Positions 1 through 13,760 of a stretch of DNA of 64,000 nt are shown here, one piece after another. Under the pieces are notes generated by a model. The model did no database searches and was not told the DNA's origin. It saw nothing but the letters and a program-made list of their open reading frames with translations. The DNA lies in NCBI GenBank assembly GCA_004154925.1, contig QJNS01000203.1:1-64000 (forward strand), written 5' to 3'. This DNA is from Monosporascus cannonballus. Lineage: Eukaryota > Ascomycota > Sordariomycetes > Xylariales. The translations under genes were made by a program, and so were the position numbers. The first letter of the stretch is position 1, and every line of letters starts with the position of its first letter.

Positions 1-1016
1 GTTAGCAGGTAATTCGAAGTTATTTAGCTTTATATTTTTATTAATTAGGCCGTCGTTACTTTCGGAATACGTATCGCGATTTCCAAAAAAAAAACGGGTA
101 CTAATATTAATCGATTAACGATAAAGCGTTTTTTCCGTATATTTGCTTTTAGAAAATAACGCGCGGCCAAAAGAATTAACCTTACGGCCGATAACGTACG
201 TAAACATTTAAGGTTTATTAATAAAGTTTTTAAGCGATATAATAATTTTTTTAATTTTGTCGTTTAACGAATATTTTATATAAAATGTATTCGGATATCC
301 ATGTTAATAAATATTTCGTTTATCGTCGAAATGTTATAGGTAAAATTTAGTAAATTCGAAAGTTTACAAAAACGTTATTTTTTCCATTATGGTCTAAGAG
401 ATAATATAATAATATAACGAGAAAGGCGATTTTTTTTCTATCGTCCTTTATGAAAAAAATTCGGATTTGTTCGGCGATAAAATAATTTTTCGGCGTTATA
501 TCGAAATTTTCAAACGAACGTCTTTTTTTTACGAAGATAATAATTTTTTTTATTTAAAATAACGCTTTAATATATAAAGCTACTGCCGTTAAGAAATTTT
601 TCGAAAAATATAAGATTTAAATATTCGAATAACCGCTATATTCGTCCGATTTAAATTTAATCGAATATTTTTAACACGTTTTAAAAATAGAATTTATAAG
701 ATCAAATCCGAATTCGAATATTTATTTAATAACGAAAAAATCGTTACCGCGCGTTTGATATAATTAAAAATGCGTAATTAAATTGGATTCCTGTCTTATA
801 ATAAAACTTATTAAGTTACTCCCTAATAAATTAAAAGCCGTTCGTTACGTTCGAAGATAATATATACGGTTTAAAGCCCAGTTTTAAAGCTATATCATAA
901 TGTATATAACTTCTTAATTGGATACGTCTTGATAAGGATATGTATTATTGAAGTTATAGGGTTAATATAGGGAGGTGGATTGATGGGTGCGCACGGATCC
1001 AATTGATTCATTAGTG
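1..1016 (+). mobile_element. Tc1/mariner transposon relic, 5' end outside window
   Basis: RIP-destroyed DNA transposon. On the + strand near 640-670 the frame reads YSSDLNLIEYF, the signature block around the last catalytic acidic residue of Tc1/mariner DDE transposases (family YSPDLNPIE). There is no long ORF left. The right end is placed at 1016 because 1017-1018 is TA, the Tc1 target, and the DNA from about 1017 resumes the chromovirus sequence that is uninterrupted in the copy at 46643-53916. About 970-1016 is a strikingly unmutated GC-richer stretch, probably the terminal inverted repeat; its partner would lie left of the window. Confidence 0.7.
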
Positions 1017-1559
1017 TATTAAAATAACCAAATAAAATTATTATGAAATACGGAATTTGTATATAATAATACGCGAAATATATTTACCAGCCGTTTTCCG
1101 TTTAAAATCTTATATAGGTATTATCTAAAAATAATAAAATGCTTTTTGCAAAGGTTTAAGGAATAAATATAAGAAATTAAGAAATATTTCGAAAAAATAA
1201 CGGCTATTCGGTAAATAATATACAAACATTATAAAATAACGGCGGCAGCCCAAAAAGAATATTATAATTAATGTTATATGCCTATAAAATTCCAATTAAA
1301 ATAATAAATAAATTTATTAATTAAAAACTTTAAATTTAAAAATAAAGAATTTGCACTTATTTATATCCAGATTATAATTAAAAAACGAATAAAATTTTAA
1401 ACGTACAAAATACTTTTTCTTATTAAATACTAACGGATACATAATATATTTTTAATATCTTTATTAAAATTATAACATAACCAAAAACCGGGCGATATTC
1501 AAATAATAATACCGGACCTAATGAAAAAATAAGAAAGATAAATGGTAAAAATATTATCC

Positions 1560-1660
1560 GCTATCGAAATAACCGGAGATAATACGAATATTTAATTAAA
1601 TAAAAAGGTTAACCCGTTAAATATAATATCTAAAAACCCCGAAAATATTTCAAATACGTA
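1560..1660 (+). pseudogene. Chromodomain relic of chromovirus pol
   Basis: The frame shows the core YLVKWKG-type motif with both Trp codons turned into stops. The chromodomain at the C-terminus of the integrase is the defining feature of chromoviruses and targets insertion to particular chromatin. The equivalent segment in the minus-strand copy lies at about 48570-48650. Confidence 0.65.
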
Positions 1661-2437
1661 CTTAAAATATTATAACGTTACGAAAAAAAAGTTAAATACG
1701 TATATAAGAAATAAAACAATCTAAAAACCGCAAAATAATAATAATCCGAGTAGAAATTAATTGCCTAATAATTACAAAAAGTATAAAAAATAATTTTCAA
1801 TAAAGTTAAAATATTAATATTAAAATATTACTTAATTATATAATTATTTTTAAGCTTTTAGCAAATAATTACCTTATTATATATCGGTTAAAAATTTATA
1901 AACGACGCAAAAACATTAAACTTTTATTTCGAAAACAAAATTTCGCATTTAATTATTAAGCCTTACGTTAATTAACTTTTAATAAATATATTAAGGAAAT
2001 TACCATAAAAATATCGGAACATAATTAAAAAAAATATATAATAACGAAAACTAAATACGTTTATGAAATTTACTAAGCGTAAAACCTAAAAATAATTTAA
2101 AAACGTTTTATTTTTTACGAAAAATACGGCCTAAATAACCGGAATACAATTTATTATTAATCGAAAATAAGGCGTTATTCTTAAAATACTTAACATACTT
2201 AGGTTTAATAACAATTTTGCCAGGCAAAATTATCTTTTAATTATAATTATTAATAAGTATTAAAACTTCGTTAAAACGTTAAAAAACGGACAGAAAATAC
2301 TTATAAATAAGGAATATAACAGCATAACGGCTTTCGAAAATTACCTTACTTATAGGGGTATCTTAAGTTTACATTTAATTAGAAATTAATTGCGGAATAA
2401 TAAAAAAAACTATAATACTTAAAAAGAGGACTTAAAT

Positions 2438-2659
2438 TTGCAAACCTATAAAATAACGTTAAAACTGGATTTCCGCAACTATAACGAACAATCGGAAATT
2501 AATTTTTATTATATTAAAAAAATAATATTCCTTAATAATAACAATATTAAAAACAAATTCGGCCTTACGAAAAATATCAAGTTAATAACCGACCACAATT
2601 ACGTTAAAATATTCGTACTAAATATCTGCAATACGAATTTTTTCAAATTTATCAAGTAA
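2438..2659 (+). pseudogene. Conserved unknown segment of the chromovirus 3' region
   Basis: An open stretch of 73 codons between the chromodomain and the 3' LTR. It is homologous to minus-strand sequence at about 47500-47800 in the complete copy and to 3561-3701, so it belongs to the element rather than to chance. It contains the stretch FGLTKN..L.TDHNYV..FVLN. I do not recognise the domain. It is not translated as a gene today: the first codon is not ATG and the surroundings are full of stops. Confidence 0.5.
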
Positions 2660-3346
2660 CTCTTAATTATCGATACCGAATTGAAAACCCGTTTAGGCGG
2701 TACCCTTAAAACTAATCAAAATTTAAACGGAAATTAAATAATAATATTAATAATATTAAGCATAACAAGTTATGGAATAAAGAATTTTATAATAATAATT
2801 AATTACAATATAATTTAAGGCATCCGAAACCTAAATATAAACCGTATAATAATTAAAATAACGTTATATTATAAAAATATAATACGGGTTATTATTACTT
2901 ATAATACAACCAATACCCATATTATTATCGGTATCAAAAAAATAACGTTAAAAAAATTCCAGTTGTTCTTAATACTAAAATATTATTTCTTTTAGCACTT
3001 TTTACGAAAAAAAATATAACAAACGAAAATAATATGCAAAATAAACGGAAAAGGCGAAATAAAAATAAAACAAAACGGAAAACCGAACAAAATACGTACG
3101 CAAAAAAAAAATATGGGCGCGAAAAAAAAATAAATAATATAAGTTAAAAATAAATTATAATAAAAAATAAGGCGAAACATAATTAATTACGTAAAATAAT
3201 ACGTATTAATTATTACGGTAATTATTTATAATATAACATAACGGTAAATTATTAATAAATATACGTAACGAGATTTGCAAAATACGTTATATTAAATTAA
3301 TAATAATATTATTAAGGAATAATAGTTTAAAAAGGGGAAATAATTA

Positions 3347-3550
3347 TGAAAATACAGCCCTTATAAAAATAAAACTAATAACCGATCAGCTACCGATTAG
3401 CCACCGACCTACTTATTAATATAAATTCACTATCTGGCAGTTAGTAGGAGACGCCAGATGGAAATAACCTAATATACTTATTTCTTGGAATCTGCTTTAC
3501 GATTGGTCGGAGATCACCTCACCCAGCTTACAGCTATCCATTATTTTACA
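3347..3550 (+). repeat. 3' LTR (204 bp) of chromovirus family
   Basis: Begins TGAAAATACAG and ends TTATTTTACA. The same 204-bp unit occurs at 46643-46846 and 53713-53916 in inverted orientation. This copy is the least mutated in its outer half (about 3430-3540). Confidence 0.85.
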
Positions 3551-3560
3551 TCGATTTCCA

Positions 3561-3701
3561 ATATATTAAAAAACGATATTGTTTAATAATAGCCGTATTA
3601 AGGGCGAGTTCGGCCTTACGAAGAACGTCGAGTCAACAACCGACCACAATTACGTCGAAACGTTTATACTAAGTACCCGTAATACGAATTTTTTTTCAAA
3701 A
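3561..3701 (+). repeat. Second fragment of the same chromovirus internal region
   Basis: Only 10 bp after the LTR ends, the sequence restarts inside the element, matching 2503-2645 closely but with fewer RIP changes (for instance it keeps GAGTTCGGCC where the other copy has AAATTCGGCC). It implies two copies inserted into or next to each other. Confidence 0.75.
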
Positions 3702-6700
3702 ATTTCCTATTTATAATTATACGTGTTTATTAACTCGATGATGTAACCAGGATATATAAAACATAAGTAATTTTAAAAGCAAATCGTTAATTTTGAAATA
3801 AAATAACGTAATTATATTAAAAATTGCTGAAATTCCATTTTTTAAAACTGTTTATCCTTTATATAGATAATATTCGTATATTTACGTTCTTTTCATAGGA
3901 ATTACGTATTCGATATAAATTATTTGTAATAAAACCGTTTAATATATAAAAGGTTTTCCGGAATACTTCGATTAAAAACTTTTTTTTTCGAAAGCCGAAT
4001 TTACAAAATTTATAGAATATATATATTTCCGATTAACCGTCGTCGAATTTAATTTCATTCCGCATTGTATGGTTTCTAAATATCTTAATTATGCTAAATA
4101 AATAAAGGAAGTATTACAGGATCATAATTAAAATATGTTAATAAATAAAGATTTTTTTAACGAAAATATTTTGCTTTTATTTGCTAATAATGCGTTATTT
4201 AATAATATAAATAATTTAACGGATAATTCGCAAGTATTTTATTTTTTGATTTAGAAATATAACTTATTTATGTTATTTATTAAGCGATATAATCTTAATT
4301 AAAGCGTATCGAATAAAACCCTTTTATCGGATAATTATAAGGCCGAAAACATTTTTAATACGGCCGGTATTTGATAACGTAATAATTTTTTAACCTTATT
4401 AAAAATAATAACTAATAATTGATCGATATTGTTTTTATCGATAAAAAATTATAACATTATTGCTGTTTTTTTTAAAAAAAAATCCAAATTTATTTATATT
4501 TTTATATATTATACGGTATAACGACGTTAACTATATTAAATAGCTAATACCGATATTATTATTTCTTTATAGAGCCGGTTAATTTAATTATAGTAAAAAA
4601 ATGTTTTATTTTGATTAAATATTACGTTTCACAATATTAACTCGAATTTTTATTAATTCGATCTTAATATTAAATCTGGTTGCGATGATCTTTAAGGAGA
4701 AATTATAAAAAGCATTTAATCGAAAAAGTAAATATTATAATCTGTAGTTTGTTAATAAATTCTGCCAATCGAAAAGCAATATATATAATATTAATATTAC
4801 TTTTTTCCGAAATTCGTTTTTAATTAGGTATCGTATATCCTTATAATGCGAATTTTATGCCGGTTATGTTTTTTCGCGAAATAAACGTTACGTTATTCGG
4901 GACTTTCGTAACAAAATCCTTAAATACGTTTATTTTTTTCGAAATTTTTGGTTTATTAAGGGATATTTATCTTAAATTAAAAAGGATGGCTAAAAATCCA
5001 AAAATATTTTAATTATGGGTCGTAAAGTTATGGAAATTAAGTTCATCGATTTTAATAATATTATATTTATTATTAACGACGTAAGTAAATTTAATTAACT
5101 GGATGCGGCAAAAAAGTAAAATTTAATTTGGCTTAGAATAACAGTAATATCCCGTATACGGAAAAATATTATAATCCTATAATATAAATTGTCGATAACT
5201 TAATTTATAATTTTGATTAAAGCGGTCCATTATCGTTATTATCGTTATTAAATAAGCAAAATAAGGATTTATCGGACGAAAACGAACCCTTGATATAATT
5301 CTTTATTTTTTTGTTATTTTGTAATATATTTTAAAATAAGCGATATAATATTTATATTATAAATTTAATATTATTATAATTGTGTTATTTACGTAAATTT
5401 AATTAATTAATTTTAGAATCGTTTTATACATTATTATAATTATTTTATTATTATATTTATATTATTTATTTATTTCGGATAATAAAATTGTAAATAAGAA
5501 AATAATATTTTATAATATAGTACGTAATATAATTATTAACAAAATTAACATAAATAATTAAATTTGTAATTTACGTAATTTTAATTAATTATAATCCTTT
5601 TAAACGTTTTATTTTTCGTAAAATTATATAAGAATATTATATTTCTTATAACTAAATATAATATATAATTTCGGATTAACCCATATACCTCGTTTTTAAT
5701 TAATTTATTAAGTAATATTTTTAAATATTTTCCAAAACTTTTTTCTTTTACTTTGCCTTTTTTCGCGCGTTATTATAACTTCTATATTAATAATGTTTTT
5801 TACGTTTTTGGGTCCCAAATTGTTATTCGTTTTAGCCATAATATTTGCATTTAAATCTTATTAAAAATGTTTATTCGTATTATATAATAATATCAAATAT
5901 TTGAGAATTCCGTATAAATATTTTTTGCCGTAGTTTTATACGTAATTTATATATTTACTATTTATATAATTCGGCAAATTATAATATTTATAAAATAATT
6001 ATATATTATATATTTTTGGCCATATAACTTTGTTTATAACATTATAAACATTTTTATATTATTTATATAATATGCGGTTTATATAACCTTTTTATTAAAT
6101 TAGAAAAACCGTAATTAAGTAAAAGTCCGTAATTAATTTAAAAATTTAATAATTTATAAGGCCTGTATAATCCGTTATAACGTAAATTTTGTTCTGCCGG
6201 TTATTATTATAAAAAGTATTCCGAACTATATTATTCATATTTAATACTTATATAAATATTATATTTTTCGTAATAAAGCGTTTTAGTCATAATATCAGTT
6301 TTTCGTAATATTCCCGAATTTATAAATTCTTAATAATTATAAGAATTTTGTAATTAATATATATTCGTATTAATATTAAGATACAAGTTATGTATTTTTT
6401 AATTTTCACCTATATTAAAGTAACTTTATAGTATTTACCGAATATTTAGAATCGGTTATATATAAAATATATTTTTCTTAAAAAATATTTTATATCTTAA
6501 AATAATTAAATATTATTTAATTAATACGAAAATATCTTAATCGGGATTACGCCGTCGGTTTCGCCTTATTATAAATTATTCTGGTACCGGTTTTAATTAT
6601 TTTTTAATTAAAAATGTTATAATTTAATTTTAAAATTATTTTTCGTAGTCAACTTATTTTGATTTTAATACGTATTCCAGTTATTTTTTGGTCCGAAATC

Positions 6701-9700
6701 TTATTACCCATTTTTAAGGTTATTTCTTAAGGACAAAATATTTTAGAAAATAAAGTTTTCCTTAAGATCAAATTATTTTTCAGAGATATTTTTAACGAAT
6801 TTAACTTTTTTAACAGGGCGAATAAAGTTTTTTGGGTTTATTCGGAATATATAATAGAAAATTATAACAAAAACTGCCTTTATATATATCGGCAAGAAAT
6901 TTATTCACCTTTTATAATATTATAAAATATATACAGATATATATTATAATATGGATTTTGGGTATTAAATAAAAAGAAACTAATTAATAAGTATTATATC
7001 CTAAATTTATAACAAAATTAAAATTTTATACAATTTATATATAATTATTAATTTTTTTATATATTAGTATTACGTTATAAAAAACCGGTAATTTCTTTAT
7101 TTATATTTAATAACTTATATAAACCTAATAATTTATATATTTATAATTATATATATGCTTTTAAGCTAGTTTTATAACATATTAATTATCCGTAAATTTT
7201 ATTAATATATTATAAATCCTAATATATTTCTCATTAATATTAATAATATGTTCGGTAATTATTTAATATACGAAATTTACCTTATTTATTATATTTTATA
7301 TATTTTATTTACATTTCTAATTTTAATTAAATTAAACTTATATTAGTAAACTTATAATATTATTAAATCTTTTAATTATAATTATTTTTATACATATATA
7401 ATGTTATGTAGTTATTATAATAATATTATTACTGTTTAATTAAATGAAATACGATAATTATATTCGGAAAATATATGGCCATTTGATGAAAATTTAAAAT
7501 ATATATAAAGATCGTAACGGCGTTAAATTAATTTTTAATATAAATTATATTAATTATAACGTGAATTTCCGTACTTTATTTTTTATTATATATATTATTT
7601 TTCCAAACTTGACTTCAATTTATAAAATAAACTTTTCTTAAATTAAATAATCATTTAATAAAACTTTAATATTAAAAGGTTTTTAAAAGATAAGTTCTAT
7701 TATTATATGCTAAAAAAGGTAAGTTATTTATTATATATATATATTAATACATATTTTATTTACGATAATGTCGGAATAATACTTAAGTAAATATTTCATG
7801 ATTTCGAATACATATATATAATTTAAAAAAAGTTAATAAAAATATATTTATATATTTTAATAATTTTCAAATTTCGTTTTTATTAAATTTCGAAAAGGTT
7901 ATTAAATAATATATAATATTATATATTTTTTCCTTATACTAGAATCTAATAATAAATATATTAATACGGATAATACAAATCACTAAATAATAAGGGTTTA
8001 GAATTATAAAATAAATATCCCTTATTTTCCTAATTTATTTAATATATTTTTTTAAAAAAACCATTTAATTCAGGCCGTTAGCCGTTTTCGAGAATTAATA
8101 ATTTATAACGATTTGTATAATACAAATAATATTAAAAATATAATAATTTTAAAATCTCGATTAAGAAAAATATAAAATTACGATATATCTTATAATATAC
8201 ATTACCTGGATATTATTTTCAAAATATTAAACAAAAAAATCATTAATTATACGTAATTAATTTATAAATAAATAACTTTATTTAAAGATTAGATTTTTAA
8301 ATACCGCGGTATATTGGGTATTAATATTAAGAATTTCGGCAGTTACCCGGAATATGCGATTATTATTATGCTTATACAAAATTTTAATATAAAGGAATTC
8401 CTAGAACCAGCCGGGAAAAAAATAAAGTAATTTCTAAAATTAACCGGGGACCTAATTAAGTTAATAAAGAGAAAACGCGGTAAAAAAAAAATCTAAATCC
8501 GGCCGATAATTTTTAGTAAAGGAATTAAAAAGCCCAAATTTAGAAGAAAATAATTAATTATTAAATATTTTAATAAAATAATAATAAAAAATACAGGCGG
8601 TTTCGAAAAATATTAATTAAAACCGCATGCCGATAAATATTAATTTTAATTACAAAAAAATAAGGTTATAAAACGTAATTAATAAAGATTTATTCTAAAC
8701 CCGAGATTTTAAATATTTTAAATTAATATTTAAAAAAAGGACGTTAAAATAACTATATTAATAACGAAAAAATAACTTTCTTAATATTGACAAAAAATTA
8801 TCTATATTATTTATTTACCGTATAATTAATTTTTTACCTTAATTATTTAATCCGAATTAAAATACTTTAAAAATTAAAAAATAAAAATATTTTAAAACCT
8901 ATTATAACAAATTCGAAAGAAATTAAAAAATATAATTTAAAAAGTTTTAATTTAATATCCTAAATAAAAGGCTATAAATTAAAAAAAATGATGTATTGAA
9001 AACCGTAATAAATTACAATCCGAATTACGAAAGATAAAATTCTGTAAATGTTTCTAATTAAAAAAAATTATTATATATTTATTACGATATATAATTAATC
9101 CGGATTAAAACGAATTAATATTTTATATAAAATTTCACGAATCAAAGATTAATAAAAATAATAAATTTAATAAATATATAATATATTAATAACCTTAATT
9201 AATATTATATAAATATTTATAATTAATACGTTTTACGATTGTAAAATTATGCCGAAACCGAACGTATTTTTATTATTAACCTTAATTAAAATCTGTAAAA
9301 TTTCGTTTTTTATTTTTTAATTTCATATTACGATTAATTTTTAATTTGTTACTAATATTATTATCCGATAGATATTATATATTTTTAACGCATAATTCGT
9401 TAACTTTGATAAAGATTATTATTTGGATTTTTTTCCGATATATTATTTATACCGTCGGGCTATAAATTATTACGTTTTGGCGATGCCGACAATTCCGGTA
9501 ATAATATAAAAATAAACGAATTATGCGAGTATAAATACGATGATAAAAACGGGATTACAAAATTAAAAATATTTAAGAATAATAAGTTTTGCATTAATGC
9601 AATAAATAAAAAGGACGAAATAAATTCTTAATTAGGATTACTTAATACGTCGTAAATTGTACGTATAAATATAACTATTACCATAAAATAAAATTTCGAT

Positions 9701-10737
9701 TCCAAATTATAAAAAAATATAATTATATGCCGGTTTAATATTTAAATTATTAAAAGTATCGTTAAACCGTTAATTATTAATTTAAATCGAACGATCGTAT
9801 ACGGTATATTTTAATTAAGATAAAACATAAAATAAAGCGGCTTTATAATTTCTTTCGATATTTATCGAATTTATAACATAATAATAATCCGTAACCTATA
9901 TAAATCGATTTGCGGTATAAAGATATAACGCCGTTATTTCTAATTAAACGAAATCCGTTATTTATGAAATATTATTTATATTTTTTATAAAATCGAAAAT
10001 ATAACTTTTTTGTATATTATATAAAAGGCCAAACATAAACGGTTTTTCGAATATCCTAATATTATTATTTATTAAAACCGGGAACCGCTTTAATCAATTT
10101 AATTATGTTCTGAATTAAATATAAACTTTTAACTTTATTTAATTTATTCCGAAACTTATTAAATAAAAATTGTTTATATTAATGAAAATAAATATTTATT
10201 TTATTCTTTTATTACTAAACGAAAATAAATACGTAAAAAATAATTTATTCGCTTATTATTTATATTAGAACTTTATTATTGCTCAAATAACCGCCTGTAT
10301 CGAACCGCTTTTTAATTATTTTTATGCAAATATTTCTAAATTTAAAAACTCGGATATATAAAAGAAATTAAGCATATATATGTTATAATAAGGTCCAGCC
10401 GAAATCAGATTATTACGGTTTTTTTTAATATAATAATTTCGTTTTGTTTCAAATATGCCAAAATTATTTTACGTATATATTTGCCGTTAAATTACGCGTA
10501 TTATTAAGGTTTTATTTTTATCCGGTACCGTAAATCAAAATTATTTTATTTCGAAAGTTTAAAGGTAATATTTTAATTAGCTGAAAATTAAAATTAAAAT
10601 TCGATATTTATTTCGTTTTAATCGGGATTATTTGTAATAAATTACGTATTATATTTTTATTCTCCGAATTTGTTACGTTATTTTTTATTATAATCTTTAT
10701 ATTTTTATAAGTAATACGGTTTTTAATTTGCCGGGTC
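3702..10737. other. RIP-mutated AT-rich DNA without identifiable genes
   Basis: About 7 kb of extremely AT-rich sequence with stop codons in all frames and no ORF above about 60 codons. It is presumably several layers of decayed transposons, but I cannot name a domain in it with confidence. Surviving C and G sit largely in CG dinucleotides, as elsewhere in the AT blocks. Confidence 0.7.
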
Positions 10738-10763
10738 TACAGTGGGAGTGCAAAAGTCTCGGT
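10738..10763. repeat. Left terminal inverted repeat of Tc1 relic
   Basis: Pairs with 12112-12137; the shared block AAAAGTCTCGGT is perfect in both. Includes the TA target dinucleotide. Confidence 0.85.
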
Positions 10764-12111
10764 GAATTTCTGCATGCTCTACAAAAACGCGTATTTTTTC
10801 CACTTTATCGCCAATATCTTTCATATTTCAATTATAAGTAAACAACCTAATTTGGGTCCAATTGTTTCGCGAAAAGAATGGTTACCTTATACGAGAACGA
10901 AATGGAAAACCGAAAAAGATTTAGGCGACGACTTTACCGAAATCGCGAGAAAATACGGAATATCCCTTATTACCCTCTAGGGCGTCTGTAATCGTTATAC
11001 GCGTTAAAATTCAGCCTAATTTTCGCTACGTTCGGGTCGCCCATATAAGTTTCGGCCGGTTTATAAAAGGTATTTATGGCGATCCATTAACTTTAATCTC
11101 TTTATATTTATCGTTAAATTTACCAAATTATATTATTTACCTATTTTAGGTAAATTTGAACGCAATAATTTCTTTAAAAAAAGATAATATATTAATACGT
11201 ATTTTAATATCCGTTTTTAATTCCGGAATATATAAAATAAAAGGTTTTTTAGGTTTTAAAATATCGTAATAAATTTTTCGAATAATAACGAAAAATTTTA
11301 TTTAATAATAAAACGAACGTAAATCGTAATTGCGGTAAACAGGCATAATGGGTTTTCCGCCGAAAAAGTTTTTAATATGTTATTTTTTTTTACCTTAATT
11401 ATTACGTTAATTATTAACCTTTTTTTTTCGAAATAAAAGAATTCCGTTTATTGCCTAAATGTATATAACCCCGATATAAAAAAACCGGCCAGACGCAAAT
11501 GTTTTAAGGTGGTATTCGGTATGGAAAACGGAACTTCCTAATAGCCCTTAATAAGAACCCCGAAGCCGCTCGGAGCGGAATAACCGGCCGCGTTTATCGT
11601 AATTACCTTAACGAATACCTTCTCGAATACCTTAATAACGACTTTATTTTTATATAAAATAATGCTTCCGTTTATACCGCCCGAATCGTAAAGGAATAGC
11701 TTTAAAAGCAGGCCGTCGAAATACTAAAATGGCTCTTATATTCGCCCAATTTAAACCTTATCGAAGCCGTATAAAAGTTATTAAAAAACGTATACAACAA
11801 AAGGAACCGAAATTTAAGTTATTCAGCAATACGCAGGAAATACTGGATTTACTTATTACTACTATAATTGTTATATAGGAAAAATTCGCAAAAAATATGT
11901 TAAATAATTTAATAAATAATATATTAAAGCGGATCGAGGTTATAATTACAACTTAGGGCTGGTATACGAAATTTTAGAATAGCTTACCGTATATGTAATT
12001 TATTTATTTGCAAGTGATTAAAATCGCTAGGAACTTTATTTAGGGTTGGGAGAAAAACGTATAAGTGAAATTGTGAAGGTGGTGGTTGAAAATATGAGGT
12101 GTGGAGACTAA

Positions 12112-12137
12112 ACCGAGACTTTTACACCTCGACTGTA
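12112..12137. repeat. Right terminal inverted repeat of Tc1 relic
   Basis: Reverse complement of the left repeat with four mismatches, two of them (positions 9 and 14) of the C/T or G/A type expected from RIP. Confidence 0.85.
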
Positions 12138-13760
12138 AATCCTTTTCGTTATTTTATTCTTTTTTGAAATAAATAATTTAAATTTATATTTATTAACTAC
12201 TTAATAAAGTGCAAATAATATGGCTTATTTATCGCTAATTATATTTAATCGTGTATCATTACAAATTATTTAATTAAATTATTATTATAAATTCTGAATC
12301 GAAAAACTTTGCGGTATATTTTATAATATTATTTGATTAATGTACGGAATATTTATACCTAATTTAAAAGCGATAATAAATACGATAATACGAATAAAAC
12401 TATCCGATTATTTTAAATTATTATATATACGAATTTGATTCTCGTAAAGTATTTCGGAATTATAAAACTTAATAACTTTTTTTAATAATCTTTAATAAAT
12501 ACCTTTAATTTATTATAATCCTAATAAGGTGGTTATAAATATCCATAACTTTCGCCTTATTATTAATATAAATAATAATTTTAATAATAAAATATATATT
12601 ACTAAATTGAATTAAAAAGTATTAATAAGTTAAATATATTAATTATTAAAAAATTAAATGCTCTTAATTCGAACGATAATTTTTAGATATAAAAAATAAT
12701 AATGTCGATTTCGAAACGGTTAATATTGAAATATTGGATTTCTGCCGTATAACTATATTTAATTAAGCTGCCGATTTAACGAAAACCGTTATATTTTATA
12801 ATTTTCGTTTTTATAATATTCTTAACAAATATTATATATATAAATTAATATATATAAATGAAGAACATAAAATGTAAATTCCGAATATTAATATATTTAA
12901 GCTGGAAGTATTTTTATTTTAATAATAAATATATTTTATTAATAATACCCAAATTATATTGTTATCCGAAAATTAAATTTAATATAATAATTTGGAATTA
13001 ATCGCTTAATATTTGTTTAAAATTAAGAATAATATGGCTATATAGTCCGGCAGCGATATAATCGAATAGCTTTAAATTAAGTTTTTTTATATTCGTAAAT
13101 ATTAAAATATAAATAAAATATAAAATTTGTAATATATTATTTTGTTATTTTTTTCGTTAATTTAATTAATAATATAATTTCGATAATAATTAATTAAATT
13201 ATTAAAACTTTTTTTTAAATAATTAAGGATTTTTCGAAATTTATTTTAATAACGAAAAAAATATTAAGTTTTTTGAAAGCCAAATTATATATTATATTAA
13301 TTTATTTTTTTGATAAAATACGACGTTACCTATTACATATAACGCCTAATATAAGGTGAACAAACTGATAACGTAAGGTTTTCGTAAAGTTATCAGCCGT
13401 ATATATAACGTTAATATATAAGTTAATTACGTTTATATCGGCAAAAAACCGATAAAAGTATTAAATAAAAATAAACGCTTTATTTTAGAAAATTAAATGT
13501 TCGAAAATCTGGAATATTTATCTTAAACCTTTAAATATATAATCCGTATTTAGCTAATTAAGAAATAAATATATTTCGGGATTTATTATAAACGATTTTA
13601 AGCTTTATATATTATTATTATAATAATTTTTCTTTTATATTAAATAAAATTATTATTATATTAAAAAATAAAAAAATTAATTTTATATTAAATTACATAA
13701 GTTAAAATATGAAAAGTTTTGTAATTAATATATATTATAAAAATTAATAATAATAATTTT
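12138..13760. other. RIP-mutated AT-rich DNA without identifiable genes
   Basis: Decayed sequence with stops in all frames. Nothing recognisable. Confidence 0.65.

Larger units (their letters stand above)
1017..3550 (+). mobile_element. Ty3/gypsy chromovirus, 3' fragment with 3' LTR
   Basis: Decayed 3' portion of an LTR retrotransposon of the same family as the complete copy at 46643-53916 (opposite strand there). The end of pol includes a chromodomain relic at about 1560-1660, where the frame reads YEYLIK, a stop, KG and later VKYNI, a stop, KP; the stops are in the positions of conserved Trp codons (TGG to TAG/TAA by RIP). About 1.7 kb follows between the chromodomain and the LTR, which is unusual for a chromovirus; part of it (2438-2659) is still open for 73 codons. 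A purine-rich tract precedes the 3' LTR. The left end is broken by the Tc1 insertion. Confidence 0.8.
10738..12137 (+). mobile_element. Complete Tc1/mariner transposon relic with TIRs
   Basis: The element runs from TA|CAGTGGGAGTGC to its inverted end ..CTCGACTG|TA. The terminal inverted repeats (10738-10763 and 12112-12137, counting the TA) match at 22 of 26 positions. Inside, the + strand holds the relic of one transposase: an N-terminal helix-turn-helix part at about 10870-10980 (TEIARKYGIS), then a GRP motif near 11020-11040, and the DDE core at about 11655-11790, where NNASVYTARIV (the DNA-type Asp changed to Asn) and YSPNLNLIEAV remain. Many stops make it inactive. Whole length 1400 bp including both TAs is usual for Tc1-like elements. 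Confidence 0.88.
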
